A stretch of 41,158 nt of DNA, from positions 1-41,158 of the forward strand of contig JBIOJM010000050.1 in NCBI GenBank assembly GCA_044450785.1, written 5' to 3'. Origin of the DNA: JBIOJM01 sp044450785. GTDB lineage: Bacteria; Planctomycetota; Planctomycetia; Isosphaerales; Isosphaeraceae. Within the stretch, counting starts at the first letter, position 1, and each line of letters begins with the position of its first letter. Under the pieces are notes generated by a model. That model was given only the letters and a program-made list of their open reading frames with translations, was not told where the DNA came from and did not search any database. Shown piece after piece: positions 9,311 through 17,600 of the stretch. A program made the position numbers and the translations under genes.

Positions 9311-9941
9311 CGTCGCCTCCTGATTATGGCCCCGACGTAGGAGTCCTCGACCTGGAACTCGAGCTCCGGATTGCCGTTCTTGGCGAGTTCTTGGCGAGCA
9401 GTGACGATGCCGAACCCGAAACGCTGCACGTAGCCAAGTGAAAGAGCAACTCGTCCAGCGCGTCGAGCCCGGCAGACTCGATCGGCCGAATGTCCGGCGG
9501 CAGGTCACGGAAGCGTCGCTTCTCGTTTAGACGACGCTCGTCATCTGGATTCGCGATCCCGCGACGGGGTCCCGTGCGAATCCAGATTGTCCCCTTGTAT
9601 CGTACAGGCGTAGCGCTCGACGGATGCACCAGCACGACAGCGACGTCCTGACCCTTCAGCATCCTCTTCTGAACGTCCAGCGACGGAAAGGGCAGGACGT
9701 TGCCATCTCCACGAATGGAAGCAAGGTTCTGCAGGAGTTGATCGGTGACCTTGATACCCGTTGGCTCGCCCTTGTTGTTTACTCCCACGAAGAGGACGCC
9801 CGTCGTGCGGTGATCCGGCAGATCGTTGGCGAAGGCGCAGACTGCTTGGCGGAACTTGTCGCCGTCGGTGGTTGATTCGGTTCTCTCGGCTCGATCCGAC
9901 TCGATATCATCGAGAAGCTGCTCGAGCTCTGCGTCGTTCAT
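9307..9941 (-). pseudogene. AlbA_2 (Schlafen-type) ATP-binding protein with central deletion
   Basis: ATG 9941. The N-terminal 150 residues form an AlbA_2 domain (HRTTGVLFVGVNNKGEPTGI, VVLVHPSSATPVRYKGTIWI, RTGPRRGIANPDDERRLNEK). After SAGLDALDELLFHL (about 9440) the frame changes and the sequence continues as LGYVQRFGFGIVTARQEL, AKNGNPELEFQVEDSYVGAI and IRRRR, the usual C-terminal end of the larger AlbA_2/HATPase_c_4 proteins. From memory about 200-250 residues between these parts are missing. The stop at 9307 still overlaps the ParA start. Intact members are putative transcription regulators or defence proteins; this one is probably dead. Confidence 0.75.
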
Positions 9942-10008
9942 GTGAGATGTCCTTGTTCAGGTGCTCCCCGATCAAACCGCCTTGGTCCTGGCGGATGGTC
10001 AACGACGT

Positions 10009-10174
10009 TCAAGTCTGTCGAGCTTTGACAACGCTCTCCGCCGAATCGAGGAGTTTTCGGGCCTCACGGTCGGCCTCCTGAATCGCTGAGCCGTCGATTC
10101 TGACACTCCCCGTGGCCGTCACGATCAGTTTACCAAAAGGCTACTTCGATGAGGCGGGGCTGGTCAGAGTTCAT
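10009..10174 (-). pseudogene. Second DUF1156 start / DUF3883 end junction
   Basis: ATG 10174 overlaps the DUF4143 stop as ATGA and begins MNSDQPRLIEVA, the DUF1156 methylase start. At about 10140 it joins, out of frame, PFGKLIVTATGSVRIDGSAI followed by QEADREARKLLDSAESVVKA and a stop at 10009. This is the C-terminal tail that follows DUF3883 in the chimera at 7962-8312. Reading straight on from the ATG gives only 14 codons. The join point lies in CCTT, which fits both parents, so short homology may have guided the deletion. It is the second independent fusion of the same two gene ends. Confidence 0.7.
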
Positions 10175-11253
10175 CGGAGCCACAGCAAGGAGGAAAGCGA
10201 GATCGGGATGATTCTTGGGTCGGGAACGGTTTGTCCGTCTACCTGGGTCACAAGCAGTCCAAATGGAGCGTTGTAGACGGTCTTCTCGAGGAAAGCCCGA
10301 AGCCCCACGGTATCGTCATGGGATTGGATCCGACGCCGATACTTGACCTCGATGGGAATGCGCTTCGTTCCCACCGTGATGACGAAGTCGACTTCAGGTT
10401 CAGACCCCCGAGCCGGGAAATGTGCAACGTCCAGACTGGGGATGGAAGCAAGAAAGTAACCGAGAGTGCTTTCCGCGAGGTGTCCTGCCAGATCGGTCAA
10501 ATGCGCGTGGGCGCGAAGCTCGGTTGGATCGAGCGGGACGATCTCTTGGAGCCAACTGGCTCGAGGTGCGTGATCGCACAAGCAGATCTTGGACGATGAT
10601 CTCCGCCGCTTGAGCCGGAGTTCCATCGGAGGAATCAGTCGGATCAGCAGGGTTCCGTCGAGAAACCGTAAGTAGTTCAGAATGCGATTCCAACCGATGT
10701 TCCCATGGAGGGCTTGCTGGATTTCAGGGACAAATAGGTTCTGTCCCGGAGATTGTCCCGCGTATCGGCAACAGAGGCGAAAGCCCTCTTCGAGGAGCTT
10801 CTCATCACGCTTTTGCCCTCGCGATCCCATCCTCAGTTCGTGCTGGATCGCCCGCTTGATTACGGTCTCATTCAGGTAGTCCGCTACCTCCGGCCAGGGA
10901 ACGTCGTGGCGCTCATGCGCAATGGGATAGGCGCCTCGCTCTGAGAACGAACGGAAGGCTTCCTCCCTCAGATGTCCCGTATCTTGCGCGAACTGGATGC
11001 CCTCGCGCCAGAAACTCGGTGTGGCGACTCTGTCCAACCCGTTGTCCGCCCAGAACGCGTCGACGCGATGACCAGAGCGAAGAAGGGAAACCTCACGCAA
11101 CAGAAGAGGACCCATGTCCACCGTGGTGACTCGCCCGGCCAGGCTATCGCGCCCAGCCTCGATCCTCAGTGAGGAGCTTCCTGTCACCAGCGCGCGAACC
11201 GTGTGATTATCGACAAGGCTCTTGACCTGGGGTGCCCAGGCATCCAGGCGCAC
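10171..11253 (-). CDS. DUF4143/AAA_14 protein lacking its P-loop
   Basis: A 360-residue frame entered at RLDAWAPQVKSLVDNHTVRA, which in the family lies just after the Walker B stretch. It continues with LVTGSSSLRIEAGRDSLAGR (sensor region), a helical middle, and the DUF4143 nuclease-like core EPEVDFVITVGTKRIPIEVK (D and ExK). No Walker A or B remains. The upstream end is joined directly to the truncated helicase, the two frames overlapping by 47 bases, so the first 80-100 residues and the helicase C-terminus were probably lost together. GTG 11253 could start translation, but a functional ATPase is not expected. The 3' end overlaps a methylase start. Confidence 0.75.
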   Translation of the reverse strand: MRLDAWAPQVKSLVDNHTVRALVTGSSSLRIEAGRDSLAGRVTTVDMGPLLLREVSLLRSGHRVDAFWADNGLDRVATPSFWREGIQFAQDTGHLREEAFRSFSERGAYPIAHERHDVPWPEVADYLNETVIKRAIQHELRMGSRGQKRDEKLLEEGFRLCCRYAGQSPGQNLFVPEIQQALHGNIGWNRILNYLRFLDGTLLIRLIPPMELRLKRRRSSSKICLCDHAPRASWLQEIVPLDPTELRAHAHLTDLAGHLAESTLGYFLASIPSLDVAHFPARGSEPEVDFVITVGTKRIPIEVKYRRRIQSHDDTVGLRAFLEKTVYNAPFGLLVTQVDGQTVPDPRIIPISLSSLLWLR

Positions 11254-12811
11254 CCGGTGCCAGCGGTTTCAATGCGAAGGTCCCGTCGAGATCCCCTTCC
11301 ATGCCCAGGTTGAGGAATGGTGCGGACTTCTCGATGAAACGGCGGACGTAGCCGGGCAAGAGCCGTCGCCATCCCTCCCGCTGGAGCTTCTCCCGCTCCG
11401 ATGCGAGGACGGCCTTCACGTCGCCCCCGTCGCCGTAGAGCCGGCGCTCCCGGGCTTCGAGGGCTTCGACTTGCTCCTTGGTCAGAACGCCTTCGAGCCC
11501 GCGGACCGCCTCCTCCGCGCCCTCCTCGCTGACGGCTTGCTCCATGTACTGCTTGATCGAGACGCCCTCGAACAGCCGCCCGATGACGTCGAAGACCTTG
11601 TCGTTCCCGAGCTCCTTGCGGATGCGCTCCAGCTTGTCGAGCAGGGTCATCATGACCCGACCTTCGCGGGTTTTCCCCGCGATCAGGTTGATGATGATGA
11701 TCGGGTCATGCTGCTGCTCGGCGATGAGCTCGGTGAGCGAGACGGCGACGACCCCGCCCATCGCCTTGTGCTCGGTCAGCTCGTTTCCTTCCTTACCCTC
11801 CTTCGGTGATTCTTCGTCGCCGGTCTCCTCGTCAAGAACATCTTTCGTCTCATCGAGCTTCCGTTGCATTTGGGTGAGCTGATCGACGGTGATCTTCCCG
11901 GTCTGAATCGATTCGATCAGACCCTTGAGCTTTTCCAGACGACGCTCGAACGACCGCATCATGGCATAGGTGGAGCTGGCGAGTCTCCGCTGGAAGATCG
12001 ACATCGCCAGCCGGGCCGCCGACCGGTTCAAGATGCGAGCCCGCGGGAAGTCCTTGCCCATGTGCGGCGTGGCGGTGAGCAGCAGCATGTGGTGGCTGGA
12101 CCAGTCGAGCGACCAGCGGGGATCGCCGCCGGGGACGCCCGCCAGAGCTTCGGCGACCCGGTATCGGTCCGTCCGGCGGATCGAGAAATCAGGCTGGCGG
12201 TCGGCGGAGAGCTTGTGGGATTCGTCGAAGATGCACAGGTCGTAAGGCTCGACGCCCTGTTCCTGGAGGCGAGCGAAGGTCCGCTCGCCCGCCAACGTAT
12301 CGACGCTGACGATCAGACGGTCACTGTTCGGTCCCCGGAATGGGTTGTCTGCCTTCGAGTCCGAGCCACCGATGATGTGGAAGTCGAGGCTGAAGAGGGT
12401 GCGTAGCTCGCGCTCCCAATTTCCGATGAGCCCCGCGGGGGGGACGACCAGGATTCGCCGGATGAGCCTTCGCGCCAGCATCTCCCGGATGTAAAGCCCT
12501 GCCATGATGGTCTTGCCGCCGCCCGGCTCGTCGGCGAGCAGGAAGTGCAGACGGGGCTGGGGGAGCATGTGGTCATAGACCGCGATTCGCTGATGCGGCA
12601 GCGGATCGATGAGCGAGATTTCCGTGGCGAAGGCGGGGTTGAAGAGGTATCCGTATCCGAGCCGGAACCCCTCCGCGACGGCTCGAACAACCTCGGGATT
12701 TGTGGAAAAGTCGATGGCGGGGGAGGACTCCTCCTCAAATCCTAGGGGGGACGCAACTTCCATCTCGGCTTGAAGCGATTCATCGACAGTCACGGCGGGT
12801 CGGGGGGGCAA
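11207..12811 (-). pseudogene. SNF2-like defence helicase, internally deleted and 3' truncated
   Basis: The frame opens at TTG 12811; GTG 12793 is an equally likely start, and no good ribosome site marks either. Motif I is ADEPGGGKT (residues 93-101), motif Ia region ILVVPPAGLIGNWEREL, motif II DESH (196-199) and motif III TATPH. After HMGKDFP (about 12046) it jumps to RARILNRSAARLAMSIFQRR, and after LTELIAEQ (about 11713) to HDPIIIINLIAGKTREGR. In family members these points are separated by about 60 and 120 residues, and the second gap holds the C-terminal RecA motifs IV-VI. The frame ends soon after FALKPLAPG, with the DUF3883 tail missing. The joins are in frame, yet the ATPase core is halved, so it should be inactive. 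It heads the minus-strand island. Confidence 0.8.
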
Positions 12812-13021
12812 AAGCTGACGGGCTGGTTTTGGTCGAGTCTATGATGCGGGACCTGGCGATGAAAGGGAGTGCCTCCAAGTATGGATGGTTTGAGCGGTGA
12901 CAAATCTCGAGCAGCGAGGAAAGGACGGAGGCGCTCGCTGAACCTGATTCGTAACCATGCACTCCCCTCTCGCCACCGAGACGTCGCTGACGTGCGCAGC
13001 CACTTCGAGTAGACTGAGTCG

Positions 13022-13471
13022 ATGAGCAAGGATCATCTTAGAACCGCGAAAGATGCACCGTGTTGTCGGTATGACTCTCCGAACATCCCGATGGCGGCGA
13101 TTCGCCGTTTCGCCCGCCAGATCGCGGAGAAGTTTGATCCGGCCAGGATCATTCTGTTCGGCTCGTATGCCTACGGCCAGCCCCATGAATGGAGCGATGT
13201 CGACATCTTGGTGGTGATGCCGGCCCGCAACCAAATTGATCAGGCGCTCCGGATCATCCTGGCCGTCGAAGCACCTTTTTCTTTGGATTTGATCGTACGC
13301 ACTCCGAAGCGAGTCCAGCGTGACTGGGAGGACGGGGACTGGTTCCTGCGGGAGGTACTGGCCAAGGGCAAGGTCCTTTATGAAAAGACTGACGGCTCGA
13401 TGGGTCCGCAAGGCCGAGGACGACCTACGCGGCGCAAGAAGCCTGGAGCAGAGCAAGCCGCCGCTCAATGA
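13022..13471 (+). CDS. MNT-type nucleotidyltransferase (antitoxin partner)
   Basis: A 149-residue minimal nucleotidyltransferase. The catalytic signature is FGSYAYGQPHEWSDVDILVV, that is GS-x10-DxD. It starts MSKDHLRTAKD, then NIPMAAIRRFARQIAEKFDP, matching the usual N-terminus of planctomycete MNT genes, so ATG 13022 is kept. The last 30 codons overlap the downstream HEPN gene by 92 bases and are low in complexity, so only residues up to about 120 are likely to fold. MNT proteins paired with HEPN proteins act as antitoxins, in studied cases by AMPylating the HEPN partner. It is transcribed away from the helicase, sharing a 210-base divergent gap. Confidence 0.85.
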   Translation: MSKDHLRTAKDAPCCRYDSPNIPMAAIRRFARQIAEKFDPARIILFGSYAYGQPHEWSDVDILVVMPARNQIDQALRIILAVEAPFSLDLIVRTPKRVQRDWEDGDWFLREVLAKGKVLYEKTDGSMGPQGRGRPTRRKKPGAEQAAAQ

Positions 13472-13763
13472 CCTCATTTGCTTTCACTGCCAGCAGTCGG
13501 CCGAGAAGTACCTCAAGGCGATCCTTCAGGAATGGGGACTCGTGCCGCCGCGCATCCACAACCTCGTGAATCTTCTGAACTTGCTTCTGCCTCGCGACGC
13601 GACACTCCGAACGCTTCGCCGACAGCTTGCTTCTCTCAGCAACTACGCAGTCGATTATCGCTATCCCGGGGACAACGCGTCCAGGAAACAAGCTCTCACC
13701 GCCCTCCGCCACGCGGAGAAAGTGAGGCAAGAGATCCGTGCTCGGCTCGGCCTGTCTTCCTGA
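13380..13763 (+). CDS. HEPN-domain protein (toxin partner)
   Basis: ATG 13380 (MKRLTARWVRKAEDDLRGA) lies inside the MNT gene. The 127-residue helical protein has ICFHCQQSAEKYLKAILQEW, PPRIHNLVNLLNLLLPRD and YAVDYRYPG, the conserved features of the PF05168 HEPN family. This branch has no clear RX4-6H RNase motif; an R-x-x-H-like stretch occurs only as ALRHAEKVRQ. With MNT it forms a two-gene toxin-antitoxin-like module. Its last 85 bases occur again, nearly unchanged, at 29867-29951. Confidence 0.85.
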   Translation: MKRLTARWVRKAEDDLRGARSLEQSKPPLNDLICFHCQQSAEKYLKAILQEWGLVPPRIHNLVNLLNLLLPRDATLRTLRRQLASLSNYAVDYRYPGDNASRKQALTALRHAEKVRQEIRARLGLSS

Positions 13764-13996
13764 TCGCGACCGGGTGGTCTGAGCGTGATCGAAGACGCGC
13801 TGCCACGAGGTCGGGGACGCGTCGCCTCGAGGTTCGGCGAAGTATCGCCCTCCTATCATGTCCTGGCCTCCGAGTTTATCCTGAAGGATGGTCATCCGCG
13901 CTCAGGGCGGTCTCGCTCGGGCTGAGCCGGGGCAACGGTGTTTCGGGGTCGGTCGTGACCGTGGTACGAGCGGATGGCCCGGGACGACCGTCCGCC

Positions 13997-14554
13997 ATGA
14001 CCGAAGTGACCCGGATCCTCGCGGCGATCGAGCAGGGCGACCCACTGGCCGCCGAGCAACTCCTCCCGCTGGTTTACGACGAGCTGCGGAGGCTGGCCGC
14101 GCGGAAGTTGGCTCAGGAGAAGCCGGGGCAGACCCTTCAGGCCACGGCCTTGGTCCATGAGGCCTATCTGCGGCTCGTGGACGTGAAGAAGGCTCAGAAG
14201 TGGAACAGCCGGGGGCATTTCTTCGCCGCCGCCGCCGAGGCCATGCGCCGCATCCTCATCGATCAAGCCCGCCGCAAGCGGGCCGACAAGCGGGGCGCGA
14301 ATAGCCGGCGTATCTCACTTGAAGACGCCGACGGCGGCTACACTCCACAGGATGACGAGCTCCTGGCCATCGATGAGGCATTGACCCTGCTGGCCGCGGA
14401 AGACCCCCGGGCCGCCCAGTTGATCCAGCTCCGCCACTTCGCGGGACTCTCGGTCGAGGATGCGGCGGAGGTGGCCGGCATCTCTCGGTCCACCGCTTAC
14501 GAGCACTGGGCCTATGCCCGAGCTCGCCTCCGTTGCCTGCTCGAGGGAGAGTGA
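13997..14554 (+). CDS. ECF-type RNA polymerase sigma factor
   Basis: ATG 13997 gives a 185-residue protein starting MTEVTRILAAIEQGDPLAAE, the usual start of the planctomycete sigma-70/ECF subfamily (TIGR02999-like). Region 2 is seen as TLQATALVHEAYLRLVD and HFFAAAAEAMRRILIDQARR. Region 4 is seen as LRHFAGLSVEDAAEVAGISR with the recognition helix STAYEHWAYARARL. It lacks the zinc anti-sigma partner often found with other ECF groups. The next gene, starting about 90 bases downstream, is a Ser/Thr kinase, the typical arrangement in which the kinase probably controls the sigma factor by phosphorylation (inferred from this gene order). Confidence 0.9.
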   Translation: MTEVTRILAAIEQGDPLAAEQLLPLVYDELRRLAARKLAQEKPGQTLQATALVHEAYLRLVDVKKAQKWNSRGHFFAAAAEAMRRILIDQARRKRADKRGANSRRISLEDADGGYTPQDDELLAIDEALTLLAAEDPRAAQLIQLRHFAGLSVEDAAEVAGISRSTAYEHWAYARARLRCLLEGE

Positions 14555-14647
14555 CCCGCATGCCGGACCGATTGTTTCTTTGCTCTCCGGACGGATCGGG
14601 TGGCGAATACGCACTGCAAGGTAGAGGACCCGGAGGACCGTCTCGCC

Positions 14648-17600
14648 ATGCCAGTCGACCTGCAAAAAGCCCGTGAGATCTTCCTGCACGCCGTCGGCAA
14701 GCTGCCGCCCGAGCGATGGGAGGAATACGTGGCCGAGGGCTGTGGCGTGGACGCCGAGCTGAAGCGCCAGGTGTCGCACCTTCTGCAGGTCCACCGGGAA
14801 GCCGGCAGTTTCCTGGAATCTCCGGCGGTCGCTCTCGGTGACGCCGGTGGTGATCGAACCTCGGCGGAACGCCCAACCGGCGAAGCCGACGGGGCGACGG
14901 TCGCACAGCCTGGCACGGTCATCGGCCCATACAAGCTTCTACAGCCGATCGGCGAGGGGGGTATGGGCACGGTCTACATGGCCGAGCAGATGCAGCCGGT
15001 GCGGCGGACAGTCGCGCTGAAGCTGATCAAAGCTGGCATGGACTCGAGGCAGGTGCTTGCCCGGTTCGGGGCCGAACGCCAGGCGCTGGCCCTGATGGAC
15101 CACCCCAACATCGCCAAGGTGTTCGACGCCGGCACCACCGACACGGGCCGGCCCTACTTCGTGATGGAGCTGGTCAAGGGCATCCCCATCACCCGGTTCT
15201 GCGACGAACGCCGGCTGACGACGCGCGAGCGACTCGAGCTCGCCATCCCGGTCTGTCAAGCCGTGCAACACGCTCACCAGAAGGGGATCATCCACCGCGA
15301 CCTCAAGCCCTCCAACGTCCTGATCGCGCTCTACGACGGCAAGCCGGTGCCCAAGGCCATCGACTTCGGCGTGGCCAAGGCGACCGGGCCGCGGTTGACC
15401 GATCAGACCTTGTACACCGAGTTCGGGGCCGTTGTCGGCACGCTCGAATACATGAGCCCCGAGCAGGCGGAGCTGAACCAGCTCGACATCGACACCCGCT
15501 CGGATATCTACAGCCTGGGCGTGTTGCTGTACGAGCTCTTGACCGGCTCGACCCCGCTGGACCGCAAGCGGCTGAAGCAGGGGGCGATTCTGGAGATGCT
15601 GCGGGTGATCCGCGAGGAGGAGTCGCCGCGGCCGAGCCTGCGGCTGAGCACGACCGAAGAGTTGCCCTCGATCGCGGCGTGTCGCAACATCGAGCCGCGG
15701 AAGCTGAGCGGTCTGGTCCGCGGCGAGCTCGACTGGATCGTGATGAAGGCGCTGGAGAAAGACCGCAACCGCCGCTACGAGACGGCCAACGGCCTGGCTG
15801 CCGACCTGCGGCGGTACCTCGACGATGAGCCGGTGCAGGCGTGTCCGCCGTCGGCGTGGTATCGCTTCGGCAAGTTCGCCCGCCGGAACAAGGCCGCCCT
15901 TATGGCAGCCTTGATGATCGCGGTGGCAATGTTGTCAGCGGTCGGCATATTGGCCATCAGCAACGTGTTGATCACCCGCGAGAAGGACCAGAAGGAGGCG
16001 GCATTTCTCCGGGCCAGGGACAGCGCGAAGACGGCCACCAACCAGAAGCGTATCGCGGACAAGAACGCCGGATTGGCGAATGAGCAGCGCGGCATCGCCG
16101 TCGCGAACGAAAAGGCCGCCAGGGAGCAGGAGCTACTGGCCCGCCGCCGGTTCGACGCCGCCCAAACGAACCTGGCGCAGTCGGCCTGGGAGGCGGGTCA
16201 GCCGTCCCGCGTTCTCGAACTGCTTGAGGGCCAACGTCCCAAGTTCGACCAGGAGGACCTGCGCGGATTCGAATGGTACTACCTTCGGAGGCTCTGTCAG
16301 CCCGGTTTTCTCGCCAGCCTGCGCGGGCACACCGGCCCCATCTGGGGCGTGGCCTTTTCCCCGGACGGCAAGACCTTGGCGTCGAATAGCCTGGGAAACG
16401 TCGGCTGGGCCGGCCACCACTCGGCCGTGAAGCTCTGGGACGTCGCCACGAGGCGGGAGCGGATGTCCTTGAAGGAGTTTGGATTGGAATCGTACTGGAG
16501 CGCGGCTTTCTCGCCCGACGGGAAGGTGGTGGCCGCGGTCGGTCCCGGAACGCCAGTCAAGTTATGGGACACAGCCAGTGGTCGGGAGCTTGCCACGTTC
16601 AACCGCCGGAGCCGCGTCGTCGCATTCTTCCCAGATGGGAAGGTCCTTGTCACCCTGAAATCCCCGTCGGGTTCGACGGGAAATGGCCTCGAACTATGGG
16701 ACTTCACCACCGGCCTGGAGAAGGCCGTCCTCCCCACGGGTCCCGAAGAGGAGATCCTCTCCGTGGCCGTCGCGCCCAACGGTACGCACGTGGCCGCGGG
16801 AACCTCCTCCAGAGTGGTCAGATTATGGAGTTGGGATGGGGCCCGATGGCGAGAGGAAACGCCTGTAGGTGGGCACGGATGGGGTGGCGCCGTGGCGTTT
16901 TCCCTTGACAGCAAAACACTCGCCGTGGGTGAGGGTCTTCTCAAGTTGTACGAGGTGGGCTCGGGCAGAGAGAAGGTGTTGTTCCGGGGGCACATCGGTG
17001 TCATCCGGGGCTTGGCTCTATCCCCTGACGGCAAGGTCCTGGCATCCGGGGGCGTCGACCGGACCTTGAGGACTTGGGACACCGCGACCGGGAAGGAGCT
17101 GACTTGTCGGCCGCACGCGGGTCCCGTTCTTTGCGTGGCCTTCTCACCCGATGGCAAGACACTTGCCGCCGGATGTAGCGATTCGATGATCACCCTTTGG
17201 GAGGCGACCCCGGCGACGGCAGACGTCGTCCTCGCTCACGGGGCCGAGATGCACGGCTTGGCTTTCACCCCCGACGGGCGGCGGTTGATCTCGTCGGGTC
17301 GCGGTCCCACCAAGCACCGGGATGTTACGACGAGCTACCCGCTTCCCGCACCGCCCATGGAGTGGGCTGACGGCCTTACGGGCGAAGTCATCTCGCCGGG
17401 AGCCAAGACTCAGGCCCTCCAGGGTCCTGACGGGACCGTAAGCCTCTGCGACCCCATCACAGGTCGGCGGGGAGCCGTGCTCACCGGACACACCAAGGGC
17501 GTCGGCGCGGTGGCGTACTCCCCGGACGGCGGGACGGTCGCGACCGCAAGCGGTGACGGGACTGCGAGGCTCTGGGACGTCGCTACAGGGGTCGCCCGGG

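Noticed and set aside
145..12811. Naming the island as BREX, DISARM or Dnd
   Set aside because: None of the hallmark sets (PglX/PglZ, DrmA/DrmB, DndA-E) is seen; only the DUF1156/DUF499/DUF3883-helicase association can be supported.
12839..13477. A 212-codon minus-strand frame between helicase and MNT
   Set aside because: It covers the MNT gene in antisense and has no domain; the MNT motif GS-x10-DxD is on the plus strand.
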